Of a DNA stretch of 64,000 nt, positions 45,361 to 53,545 are shown one piece after another. A program made the translations under genes and the position numbers. This DNA is from JAWPMT01 sp965601475. Its GTDB lineage: Bacteria; Bacteroidota; Bacteroidia; Cytophagales; Cyclobacteriaceae. Each line of letters starts with the position of its first letter. Position 1 is the stretch's first letter. Location: NCBI GenBank assembly GCA_965601475.1, contig OZ271832.1:1116001-1180000 (forward strand). The letters run 5' to 3'. A model generated the notes under the pieces. It did no database searches, had not been told where the DNA came from, and saw nothing but the letters and a program-made list of their open reading frames with translations.

Positions 45361-45897
45361 GTGGGGAAAAAGCTCAGGAACTGTTTTGTTAGTTATCATC
45401 ACAATCGCGACCAAAAATACATCGGCCGATTACGACGAATAATCAGCAGCGTTAAGGTGGCCGACTATTCGCTAAAGGCTGACATTGGCCACTATACCGA
45501 TGATACCATCTATAAAAAAGTCCGGCAAAAAATGCGCAAATGTTCTGTTACCATTGTATTGATAGGTGAAAGAACTGGACATAGAAAATGGGTAGATTGG
45601 GAAATTTGGGCTTCTCTTAGAGGATATACTCATCCATACGATCAAACAAAATCATTCAAACCAAATGGGCTTCTAGGGATTTATTTGCCAGTCAGCTCAC
45701 ACTCTGTACCTGACAGATTCCAGGACAATTTGGATTCAGGATTTGCAGTGAGTATGAGTTGGAAAAACCTAAAGAGGGACTTTGAGAGTAAGGTGAACTA
45801 CGCGTATTGGAATCGTACCAATGTCCCATACAAAATTGATAATCAATCCGAACGGATGGAACGGGATTACTATGATTTGTTTGGATTAAGAGTTTAG
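45361..45897 (+). CDS. ThsB-like TIR-like (MTH538 family) protein
   Basis: 178 residues from the GTG at 45361, which places the first TIR strand (NCFVSYHHNRDQKYI) at the N-terminus as in ThsB; a TTG at 45340 is the alternative. The pattern is that of the TIR-like/MTH538 fold: YTDDTIYKKVRQKMRKCSVT, VLIGERTGHRKWVDWEIWAS with Glu81 in the DWEI motif, and GLLGIYLP. In Thoeris systems this family senses phage and makes a cyclised ADP-ribose signal from NAD+. The second TIR-like gene starts 51 bases downstream, followed by a membrane protein. Confidence 0.8.
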   Translation: MGKKLRNCFVSYHHNRDQKYIGRLRRIISSVKVADYSLKADIGHYTDDTIYKKVRQKMRKCSVTIVLIGERTGHRKWVDWEIWASLRGYTHPYDQTKSFKPNGLLGIYLPVSSHSVPDRFQDNLDSGFAVSMSWKNLKRDFESKVNYAYWNRTNVPYKIDNQSERMERDYYDLFGLRV

Positions 45898-45948
45898 ACA
45901 CCCTCGGATCAATAATTAGAGTGATTGCAAACTATTTGAGAAAGTACT

Positions 45949-46737
45949 ATGAAATGGGCTGATTACCTCATATCCAAAGAAAAGTGGATTCCTGATTCCA
46001 GGAGGATTCGTAGTTTCATGGTTCATAGAGATCAAGGAGATACTGTTGGCCCAGGAATTGAAAGAGAAAGGAATTGGATAATTCAAAAAATGAAAAGTGG
46101 ATTCTCCTTCAAATGCATTCAATTGTCTGAGGAGGGAATTTGGACTGTTGGAGAGGCTCTTAGCCTGACGGAAAAGGGCGGGTTAGAGTGGATTGATGAT
46201 TTACCGCTGATCATGACAAAGAGAAAAACTTTTGTCAGTTACTATCATAAAGCAAACCAGGATTACAAAGACAAGTTTATTAATCTCACTTCGGACTTGA
46301 TCGTCAACAAGTCTGTGAGTGAAGGTGACATCGATTCAGACGAAAGTGATGAATATGTAAAGCAACTTATCCAAAAAGGATACTTAAGTGATACAACCGT
46401 TGTCATCATACTTCTAGGGCAGAAGACCAAATGCCGTAAGCATATTGACTGGGAAATCAGCGGGGCCTTGAATCTCAAGGTCGGCGGCCTCTACGCCGGA
46501 CTACTCGGCATTAAACTACCGTCTCATCCAGATTACCGGACGGGCAAGTATTCCTACTCAGAACAACCTCAGAGATTGACAGATAATTTAAAGAGTGGAT
46601 ACGCGGTAATTCGAGATTACACCACCGACAGAAAGAAACTGCAGGAATACATTGAACTTGCCTTTGCAAGAAGGACAAGCATGGCCGATAAGAGAACGAA
46701 CTCCAGGAAACAAATGCCAATTGACACATGCCACTAG
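45949..46737 (+). CDS. DUF3892-TIR-like (ThsB-type) fusion protein
   Basis: 262 residues. Residues 1-~85 match a DUF3892-type module (KWADYLISKEKW, IRSFMVHRDQGDTVGPGIER), linked to a second TIR-like domain from ~92: KTFVSYYHKANQDYKDKF, VVIILLGQKTKCRKHIDWEI with Glu169, GLLGIKLP, and a C-terminal helical tail. Both domains differ enough from the neighbouring TIR-like protein to exclude a recent tandem copy. The added N-terminal domain may be the sensor that decides which phage trigger is recognised. It overlaps the membrane-protein gene by 10 bases. Confidence 0.8.
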   Translation: MKWADYLISKEKWIPDSRRIRSFMVHRDQGDTVGPGIERERNWIIQKMKSGFSFKCIQLSEEGIWTVGEALSLTEKGGLEWIDDLPLIMTKRKTFVSYYHKANQDYKDKFINLTSDLIVNKSVSEGDIDSDESDEYVKQLIQKGYLSDTTVVIILLGQKTKCRKHIDWEISGALNLKVGGLYAGLLGIKLPSHPDYRTGKYSYSEQPQRLTDNLKSGYAVIRDYTTDRKKLQEYIELAFARRTSMADKRTNSRKQMPIDTCH

Positions 46738-47384
46738 CAGACACTACAAGCACGAAAGAGATAATTAGGCTCTCTTTTGATTCATCCAAGCCATCCCTAA
46801 TGTTGGAAAGTGAGTGGTCCATTATTGTGATTGCAATAACTGGTTTTTTCTTATACCTACTAGTAAGGAGGTTCATTCTGCAACCCCAGAGATGGAGGGA
46901 GATGACACTAGAATTATCCGGAACACCGAAACTGACATTCAAAGTCGAAAGAAACTATGAAAACCTCTATATAGCGAACCGCATTCATATTGAATTGACG
47001 ACGAGGAAAGCGGCTATTGCCATAGAAGATAATGACGTAATTGAGGAAATATATGATTCATGGTATGATCTGTTCAAGATCATAAGAAATGAAATCAAAT
47101 CACTACCTGGTAAGTATTTGATGGATCACGATCCAACTACCGCCTTGATAGGACTGACACGCAAAATTCTAAACAATGGATTAAGGCCGCATCTAACTGA
47201 GCATCAAGCTAAGTTTAGAGCTTGGCTCTCAGAGGCAAGGGATTTGGAGGAAAATAAAAACATGACACCTCAGCAACTTCAAACGAAGTATCCCGATTAC
47301 GAAAACCTGATTAGGTCAATGAAAGAGGTGAATAATATTCTTATCCAATATGCTGAAGAACTGGATGGGTTGATAAGAAGATGA
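46728..47384 (+). CDS. One-pass membrane protein, candidate effector of the TIR-like operon
   Basis: 218 residues. One membrane helix at ~29-47 (WSIIVIAITGFFLYLLVRRF), then ~170 cytoplasmic, mostly helical residues with LSGTPKLTFKVERNYENLY, YDSWYDLFKIIRNEIKSLPG and LNNGLRPHLTEHQAKFRAWL. No SIR2, SLOG or Macro domain, so it does not match the known ThsA effectors. Translational coupling to the DUF3892-TIR gene argues for a joint function; membrane disruption after binding a TIR-made nucleotide is my hypothesis. Confidence 0.65.
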   Translation: MPLADTTSTKEIIRLSFDSSKPSLMLESEWSIIVIAITGFFLYLLVRRFILQPQRWREMTLELSGTPKLTFKVERNYENLYIANRIHIELTTRKAAIAIEDNDVIEEIYDSWYDLFKIIRNEIKSLPGKYLMDHDPTTALIGLTRKILNNGLRPHLTEHQAKFRAWLSEARDLEENKNMTPQQLQTKYPDYENLIRSMKEVNNILIQYAEELDGLIRR

Positions 47385-47672
47385 TAACCTCCTACCATAA
47401 ATCGGAGCAGTGATAAGCGAAGAATTTGGGCTCATTCTCTCCTCAGAAATGTAGGTTAATTGGACCGATTATGCTTTACAATTTCGCCGTTAGTCTCGGT
47501 GAATTGGCATTGGTTTTGTTCTGTGAGTTTTACAGTTCTGAGTCTTCACTTTCAAACAGCGGCAGTTTTAGAGACAGTTGTGCGTGTGGTGTAGATCAGC
47601 TAGCTTAGTGCTAAGAGCACGTGTGTCATATGCTCTTCAGCCAGACGTTGTAGGGAATAAACTGGTTTTGAT

Positions 47673-49517
47673 TTGGGTTCGGATGTATTTGATTATGATG
47701 TAGCACTCTCCTTTGCAGGTGAAGACCGGGGATTTGTCGACAAAATTGCAAATCACCTTCGTCAAAATGGGGTTAAGGTATTTTATGATAAATACTTCGA
47801 AGTAAATCTCTGGGGAAAAGACCTTTACACATACCTTGGGGAAGTTTACTCAAAAAAAAGCAGATACTGCGTATTATTCATATCAAAGCACTACAACAAA
47901 AAAATATGGACTAATCATGAAAGAGAATTTGCTCAAGAAAGAGCTTTCCGTGAAATCAATGAATACATTCTCCCGGTACGAATAGATAATGTTGAAATTC
48001 CAGGACTAAAATCAACAGTTGGATTCATTTCAGCAAGTAAGCATGATAGTCGACAAATTGCTGACTTAATTATGCTCAAAATAGGGAAGTCATTAGACCA
48101 CGCTCCCGATCAAAAGACAGAAAGTAAGAAAATTGGAAAGATACTTCTTTTCTCATGGTGGAATTCTTTGATCCTAATGACTACCGTTTTGGTCACGTCG
48201 TATCTCTTAATGAACGGGAATTCATTACCCATTTTTAAGGAAATCCATTCTAGTTTCTTATCAGACAAGAAAGAAATTGATTTGTCCGTAGCGGACCCGT
48301 TACTGTCAGAGATTGATGAAAATTCAATTGAACCAGCGAAGGATAAGTCCTTAAGTCAGGATTTGGACACTCTTGATGGTAAAACTGGATTAACTACAAC
48401 CCATCAACCATTGGAAGAGATTGACGAAGACTCAACTAACTCAGAAAACAACACAATCACTGACCGTTTAGGTTTTGATGAACTTCATCTATCCAAATAC
48501 AAGTATAGTTTACTAGAACAGTACCCGGCCATAATCTTCGATTCAATTGAAATTTTAGATTTAGCCTTCAGTCATGATGAAAGCTATCTTGGAACGCTAG
48601 GGTTATTAAGCAACTCAGCTCGAATATGGTCATTCCCCAAACTTAAAATTATTAGCAACAGAAATTTGTACCCTCCAGAATCTACTGGAATTGCTTTTCA
48701 TCCAAAAAATAAGGATGTATATGCTGTCAGGGGAGAAGGTAAAATTCAATTGGAAACAGGACGAGAGAATGGTGATAACAGAATTCTAAATAAGGCAGGC
48801 AGTGGAGGTGCAAACGGAAACTTGATTTTCTCGAGTGATGGAAGGTACTTGATTAGTGCCAGTGGGTCGATGGTTAGAATATGGGAATGGGAGCAACAGA
48901 ATCTTATTGCTGCTTTTGAGCCTGGATGTAATGGAGGAATTAACATAGTGGTCTCAAGGAATGGTAAATTCATGGCAACTACAGGAGCAATGTGCACTTC
49001 AATCAATGTATGGAATATTGAAGCGATGGATTCGATATTTTTGATCAAAAAACTTGTTAAACCTTATTTGAATGAGCCAAAAATTAGATTAACCTACGAC
49101 AATAAATTAGCTGTTAGAAGGTACGAGGCAGGAAAAGAAGAATTGGAATTCTTCAATATTCAGAAAACAGAGGTTATTCAAGATAAGCACATTTCGTTTA
49201 GCATTGTTCATTCTGGAATGCACCAAAACAACCATAGCAGTGCTTGGGATGATTTTGATTTTCAGTTTTTTCAAAATGAACCACTTCTGGTAATTGGAAG
49301 GGAAAAGAAGATTGAAATTTGGGATTACATGAGAAACGAAATGATTTCTGAGACCGAAACTCTTAATCACTCGATACGAAGATTGGTGGTATCACCAACA
49401 GGAAAATATATAGTTTCAATAGATGTAAATAATCCTTATGTGGATAATCTAAATGGCAACGAACGGCTGACAGTCTATGATGATCAAAAGCTAAGGGTGT
49501 TTTCTATAGGAAAGTGA
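47673..49517 (+). CDS. TIR - membrane helix - WD40-like protein
   Basis: 614 residues from a TTG start (no in-frame ATG nearby). Residues 5-145 are a canonical TIR domain: YDVALSFAGEDRGFVDKIAN, GVKVFYDKYFEVNLWGKDLY and IWTNHEREFAQERAF with Glu83 at the catalytic position. A membrane helix (SLILMTTVLVTSYLLM) and an acidic linker lead to a C-terminal propeller (~265-614) with WD40-like blades (LIFSSDGRYLISASGSMVRI, WEW; VVSRNGKFMATTGA). TIR NADase plus propeller sensor is a known style of defence protein; membrane anchoring between them is unusual. AT-rich compared with the phage core. Confidence 0.8.
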   Translation: MGSDVFDYDVALSFAGEDRGFVDKIANHLRQNGVKVFYDKYFEVNLWGKDLYTYLGEVYSKKSRYCVLFISKHYNKKIWTNHEREFAQERAFREINEYILPVRIDNVEIPGLKSTVGFISASKHDSRQIADLIMLKIGKSLDHAPDQKTESKKIGKILLFSWWNSLILMTTVLVTSYLLMNGNSLPIFKEIHSSFLSDKKEIDLSVADPLLSEIDENSIEPAKDKSLSQDLDTLDGKTGLTTTHQPLEEIDEDSTNSENNTITDRLGFDELHLSKYKYSLLEQYPAIIFDSIEILDLAFSHDESYLGTLGLLSNSARIWSFPKLKIISNRNLYPPESTGIAFHPKNKDVYAVRGEGKIQLETGRENGDNRILNKAGSGGANGNLIFSSDGRYLISASGSMVRIWEWEQQNLIAAFEPGCNGGINIVVSRNGKFMATTGAMCTSINVWNIEAMDSIFLIKKLVKPYLNEPKIRLTYDNKLAVRRYEAGKEELEFFNIQKTEVIQDKHISFSIVHSGMHQNNHSSAWDDFDFQFFQNEPLLVIGREKKIEIWDYMRNEMISETETLNHSIRRLVVSPTGKYIVSIDVNNPYVDNLNGNERLTVYDDQKLRVFSIGK

Positions 49518-49655
49518 ATCAAGCCACCCCAATAACAAATAGCATAAATATGCGAACTGGGCCCTTTGATATGGCGGTGCGAAACGAAAACTTAAGAGCT
49601 TCTTACTTGAGGTGCAAACTCATTTTGTCGAGCATTCAGGGTTCATATTATCTGC

Positions 49656-50690
49656 CTACTTCCATTCGACTACCTCTTCAAGAGTGAGTTCCCCAACTTC
49701 TGAATACCTCATTCTCACCTCCCACTCCCTCCCATAAACCTCCAACTGATAGACCCTACCCTCACCCCTCACCTCAGCAAACTCCATCTTCCCAAACACC
49801 TCCCGCAAATCCATCACCAGCTCATTTCTAAACCACTCATTTTTGCTTGGCGTCTCCAGGACTTTCCCGATGTCAGCTAGTCTCAGTTGAACCTTCTGCT
49901 TATCTGCAGTTAGCACAGTTTCTGACATGCCCTTCAACTCACCCCTCCAAAAATCCAACACCTCTTGGCGTTGATTGACCAATACAGCTTCCATAGCTTG
50001 CTTGGCAATGTCCTTGAAGTTCTTCACCTGAAAATAGGGATGATCATTGGTGACCACTCGGCCAAACTTCCCTGGATTGATATTCCAGGGGGTCAGTTCA
50101 TTATTGAGATCCGCAAAATTGATATTGCGATCATTAAGTGGCTTTCTGGTCTGGGACATCCAGCCTCTGCAACGTGGTTCATCCGGAGCCCAGTGCAGAT
50201 CCAGGACTGGATCTTCCAGGCTGAGTACGGCTCCATTCCATTTCACATGGTGGGGGCGGGTGCGTTTGTCGATGATTTCCCTACGGATCACATGGGGATA
50301 GAGGTCCTTCTGTTCCTGAAACTTGTTCCAGCGCACAACTGACCTGGACTTACCTACGACCAGGTCGCGCTCTACTTCATACCATCGATCATGGTAGGCA
50401 CTATCCAGTTTGTGTGCTTTCTCCAGGAAAGCCTTTCGGCCCAGCAGCTTGCCTTCTTTGTCGAACATGGCCTCGATCAATTCACTGACAAAGCTGTGGT
50501 TCTTGAAGGCAGAGAAGGTGGCCACGTTCAGTCGGATCTCCTGGAGAATCTTGTGATCCGGAGTACCCAGCTTCAGCGAAGCACCTGAGAAGCCTTCCCC
50601 AACACTGGGCATAAATGCCTGGTAGTAGGCCTGGTAGCTGGTTGAATCGATGGTGCCTGGCTTCAGCTGGCGTCTCAATGCCCGATCCAC
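49656..50690 (-). CDS. MuF-type phage head morphogenesis protein
   Basis: 344 residues if started at the GTG at 50690, but the same frame stays open upstream for ~34 more codons (LYEPYLQTHYIKKTEEEGF) without any ATG, GTG or TTG, back to an AAAAAAG slippery site at the end of the portal gene. Hence it may be made as a -1 frameshift extension of the portal protein. The Mu F-like core is TRPHHVKWNGAVLSLEDPV with LHWAPDEPRCRGW. MuF proteins assist head assembly and are injected in some phages. A decayed relative is at 30773-31408. Last gene of the leftward head operon. Confidence 0.85.
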   Translation of the reverse strand: MDRALRRQLKPGTIDSTSYQAYYQAFMPSVGEGFSGASLKLGTPDHKILQEIRLNVATFSAFKNHSFVSELIEAMFDKEGKLLGRKAFLEKAHKLDSAYHDRWYEVERDLVVGKSRSVVRWNKFQEQKDLYPHVIRREIIDKRTRPHHVKWNGAVLSLEDPVLDLHWAPDEPRCRGWMSQTRKPLNDRNINFADLNNELTPWNINPGKFGRVVTNDHPYFQVKNFKDIAKQAMEAVLVNQRQEVLDFWRGELKGMSETVLTADKQKVQLRLADIGKVLETPSKNEWFRNELVMDLREVFGKMEFAEVRGEGRVYQLEVYGREWEVRMRYSEVGELTLEEVVEWK

Positions 50691-50785
50691 CAGACTCTCA
50701 AGGTCTACATTGATAATAAAACCTTCTTCTTCAGTCTTCTTTATATAGTGAGTCTGGAGATATGGCTCATAGAGATCTGCGGCCT

Positions 50786-52003
50786 TTAAAACTTTTTTGC
50801 AGGGGATCCCTCCTGCTCCCCTTCTGCTGGCTCTTCAATCAATTCGGTGCCGTAGGTCTTTCGTACATACTCTGGATCCAGCTTGTGGCCAGACTGCAGA
50901 AAGTAGCGATCGATTTCTATCTTCTCTGATGGTATGGTCTTCTCTTCGATGTCGATATAGTAGTCTTTGGGGATGTCATAGCCAAAGAACCGCATACCTG
51001 GTAGGATCACATCAGTAGCCCAGAGGACCATGCCGTCGTTGTCGTCCTTGGTGATTTCTTTTTCGGTTTTGAGGTGGGTTTCGCTTTGGGAGCGGGAAGA
51101 GCCGTCGCTCATGGTCATGGTCTGCCCATTGATCAGCTGGCTGTTTTGCTCATCGATGCGTTCGATCTTCTTATCAAAGACCTGGTAGGCGTCTGTCTTT
51201 TTGGTCTCCTCCATTTTGAATTCGTCCTGGTCTTTGCGCAGGATGGCATATGCCATGCGTTTCATCTGCTCCATCCAGACCGCCAGTTTCTTTTGGTAGG
51301 TTTCATCGCCATGGGTGTAGACTACTCTCCAGGGTTGGACAAAGAGTTGCTCCCACATCTCCCAGCCACCCCAGCTGTGGCGTTTCATGAGGGACAAAAA
51401 TTGGCAGGTCTCCAGGAGGCCAATTGCATCTTCCCCCAGCTCAGCATACCAGAGCTGCTCCTTCAGTTCGTCAAAAGGTAATCCTTCATCATCTTCGACA
51501 TTATCCAGGATGAATCCATGCTCCGGACTGACATGGCCTCGAGGGATGAGCTTGACATCCAGGATGTGGCCAGTTTCCGGATCAAACTTGTGTGGCCAGA
51601 CCAATGAATAGCCGAAGAAGTGGCTTTGGAAAGCCAGCTTGAGAGTCTTTTTGAACCAGGCAGCCCTGAGCCATTTGGTTCGTTCTTCGTCTACCTCACC
51701 CTGGGGATCCCGGAAGACGTAGCGCTTGTTGGTGGTCCGCAAGGTTCGGTTCCGCATCGCTCCTCTTAAATGTGGATCAGTCTTGACAGTCTCTCGAAAG
51801 ATCTCCTGTTGCTTGTAGGCCCTGGGACGTTCGGGATCGGTTCGCATCATACGGCCTAGCGTGATCTGCTCAAACTCATGGCGAATGATTTCCGGATAGT
51901 GGGGATCCATTCTGATGATCACACCGCGTTTTCTTCCGGAAACCTTGAAAACCTGGCTGGTGAGACTTTTAAATATTTGGAATTGCTGTTTGATACTGCG
52001 CAT
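50786..52003 (-). CDS. Portal protein, Mu gp29-like (DUF935)
   Basis: 405 residues. DUF935 features are TLGRMMRTDPERPRAYKQQE, TDPHLRGAMRNRTLRTTNKR and SHFFGYSLVWPHKFDPETGH, then MKRHSWGGWEMWEQLFVQPW. Forms the dodecameric ring at the head vertex through which DNA passes. Lies between gpG-like and MuF genes in the leftward head operon; the end carries the slippery heptamer described separately. Confidence 0.9.
   Translation of the reverse strand: MRSIKQQFQIFKSLTSQVFKVSGRKRGVIIRMDPHYPEIIRHEFEQITLGRMMRTDPERPRAYKQQEIFRETVKTDPHLRGAMRNRTLRTTNKRYVFRDPQGEVDEERTKWLRAAWFKKTLKLAFQSHFFGYSLVWPHKFDPETGHILDVKLIPRGHVSPEHGFILDNVEDDEGLPFDELKEQLWYAELGEDAIGLLETCQFLSLMKRHSWGGWEMWEQLFVQPWRVVYTHGDETYQKKLAVWMEQMKRMAYAILRKDQDEFKMEETKKTDAYQVFDKKIERIDEQNSQLINGQTMTMSDGSSRSQSETHLKTEKEITKDDNDGMVLWATDVILPGMRFFGYDIPKDYYIDIEEKTIPSEKIEIDRYFLQSGHKLDPEYVRKTYGTELIEEPAEGEQEGSPAKKF
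50792..50798 (-). other. Candidate -1 frameshift site A AAA AAG at the portal/MuF junction
   Basis: On the minus strand the portal codons read GCA AAA AAG TTT TAA, so the heptamer A AAA AAG is in the exact X XXY YYZ phase. A -1 slip gives GTT TTA AAG GCC and continues openly into the MuF frame. Confidence 0.5.
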
Positions 52004-52009
52004 AGTCTT

Positions 52010-52507
52010 TTACGGCATCAGTTGAGTCATGAAGTAATCAATGGCGGTTTCGGCTTCTGCATCGAGGACAGGCGATGGCGCAATCATGGTACGTTCGGGA
52101 AGATGGTCAGCTCCTTCGTTGTGATACTGGGCATACTCCTTGTCGTTGAGGATCTCCACTCGATAGAGGGTGGTATTTGTGCTGAAGGCTGCTGCCATGT
52201 GATCGCCTCCGGTATCATGGCCCACCAGGATGGCCCGGCCTTCTTCTTTTTGTCCGAATCGAGTGAGTTTGCCTACCCTTCTTCCCCGCTTGTAGTAGCG
52301 TTTGTCCTTACCCTTCTTGTCCTTGGTCTTTCTGGGTTTCCAGGATTCGATACCTGCAGCTCCCTGAAAGCCTTGCTGGTGGAAATTGTCATCGATGAAT
52401 TCAATGGCCTGAGCTCCTAGAATGACAGGCGCTTTATGGGCAAAGAACCGCTGGATCTTCTTGGCTGCTTTCAGGAAATCCCTGGGCATGTGTTCAAAGT
52501 CCCTCAT
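52010..52507 (-). CDS. Virion morphogenesis protein, Mu gpG-like
   Basis: 165 residues. Family traits: FFAHKAPVILGAQAIEFIDD, NFHQQGFQGAAGIESWKPRK, a basic loop (RYYKRGRRVGKLTRF), then YAQYHNEGADHLPERTMIAP. Proteins of this family (Phage_tail_S / gpG type) act in head-tail joining. It is 6 bases from the portal start and 2 from the gp36-like gene. Confidence 0.85.
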   Translation of the reverse strand: MRDFEHMPRDFLKAAKKIQRFFAHKAPVILGAQAIEFIDDNFHQQGFQGAAGIESWKPRKTKDKKGKDKRYYKRGRRVGKLTRFGQKEEGRAILVGHDTGGDHMAAAFSTNTTLYRVEILNDKEYAQYHNEGADHLPERTMIAPSPVLDAEAETAIDYFMTQLMP

Positions 52508-52509
52508 CC

Positions 52510-52920
52510 CTAGAAGTCTGTTTCATAAGGGTCGGTGCCACCGTAAAGGGGATCTGTGGTGGTTTCGGTTGCTGAGTCTTCTGTTAGCGCTGCAGGAAGG
52601 TCCAGCTTGGCCATGCCTCGAGCCACCTTCTCCAGCCATACCACTGCATCATCGTGCTTCTTTTCACCAAAGTCACTATCGCCCAATTGAAAGATGTCAT
52701 AGGTGACCAGGGCCTTCAGGTTTTTTAGGACCACTTTACTTCGGTCTTCGCCTTCAGCTGAGAAGATGGTTTCCACATCGTACTGGGTCATGTGGGTTTT
52801 CATCTCATCGATCCAGCCTTCGATAATGGTACTGATGGTGGTATCGTCTTGCTTGGCGATGATCTCCAGTAGCTCTACTGAAGCATTGGTCTTTAATTCA
52901 TCCTTGCTCAAAAACGCCAT
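52510..52920 (-). CDS. Mu gp36-like protein (DUF1320)
   Basis: 136 residues: FLSKDELKTNASVELLEIIA, IIEGWIDEMKTHMTQYDVE and VVLKNLKALVTYDIFQLG define the DUF1320 helical bundle, a head-tail connector component in Mu-like phages. The acidic C-terminal ~25 residues look disordered. Confidence 0.8.
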   Translation of the reverse strand: MAFLSKDELKTNASVELLEIIAKQDDTTISTIIEGWIDEMKTHMTQYDVETIFSAEGEDRSKVVLKNLKALVTYDIFQLGDSDFGEKKHDDAVVWLEKVARGMAKLDLPAALTEDSATETTTDPLYGGTDPYETDF

Positions 52921-52928
52921 GCCTTTGT

Positions 52929-53444
52929 TTAGTTCTCGATGGTGAGGTTCTGGATATCTCCTTCCTGGAGTGATCTGAGATTGCCATTGATGGGCAGTCT
53001 TTGAGCAACCTGGCCTTTGAAGGTGGTCCGATAGCCAAAAGTCTTGGGTCGGTTGATTGCAATCACCTGGACAGCTGACCTGGTGAACGGGGTGATGCTG
53101 TGCTCCGGAACAGACATAAACTGCAGCTGTGCATAGACCTTATCGAGTAGATCCAAATGCTTCAGTGTATCATCCTGGTGTGATGCGCCTTCGAAGCTTT
53201 CCCCAAAGCCATGAAAGTAGGTGTCGACAGCAAAGGTCAGCTCACCTTCCTGGCTCTCATCGTTGGCATCTTCGAAGGGAACATTTAAGAAACTGACCAG
53301 CGCCACGGGCAGGATCTTCTGGGGGAAACTGGAGATGCGGATCTGGCCGCGGTCCAGGTCGATGTATTCAAATACTTTCTGGGCCGATTCATCCTGAATC
53401 TGGGCCAGTTGTGAGGTAATTGTCTTAAAAATGATCTTCCACAT
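52929..53444 (-). CDS. Mu gp37-like neck/tail-terminator protein
   Basis: 171 residues. The alternating strand-helix pattern (GQIRISSFPQKILPVALVSF; GELTFAVDTYFHGFGESFEG; LDLLDKVYAQLQFMSVPEHS) and the position beside the gp36-like gene fit the gp37/tail-terminator class. Assignment rests mainly on synteny. Confidence 0.6.
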   Translation of the reverse strand: MWKIIFKTITSQLAQIQDESAQKVFEYIDLDRGQIRISSFPQKILPVALVSFLNVPFEDANDESQEGELTFAVDTYFHGFGESFEGASHQDDTLKHLDLLDKVYAQLQFMSVPEHSITPFTRSAVQVIAINRPKTFGYRTTFKGQVAQRLPINGNLRSLQEGDIQNLTIEN

Positions 53445-53545
53445 AGTATGTCCTAATTCAACAGGGTTCGCAACCCACTTCGCGGCCTTCGCGTCGCATT
53501 ATTTATTGGTTTGGGTACCTGCATGCCATTTCGTCTTTTGAGGCC

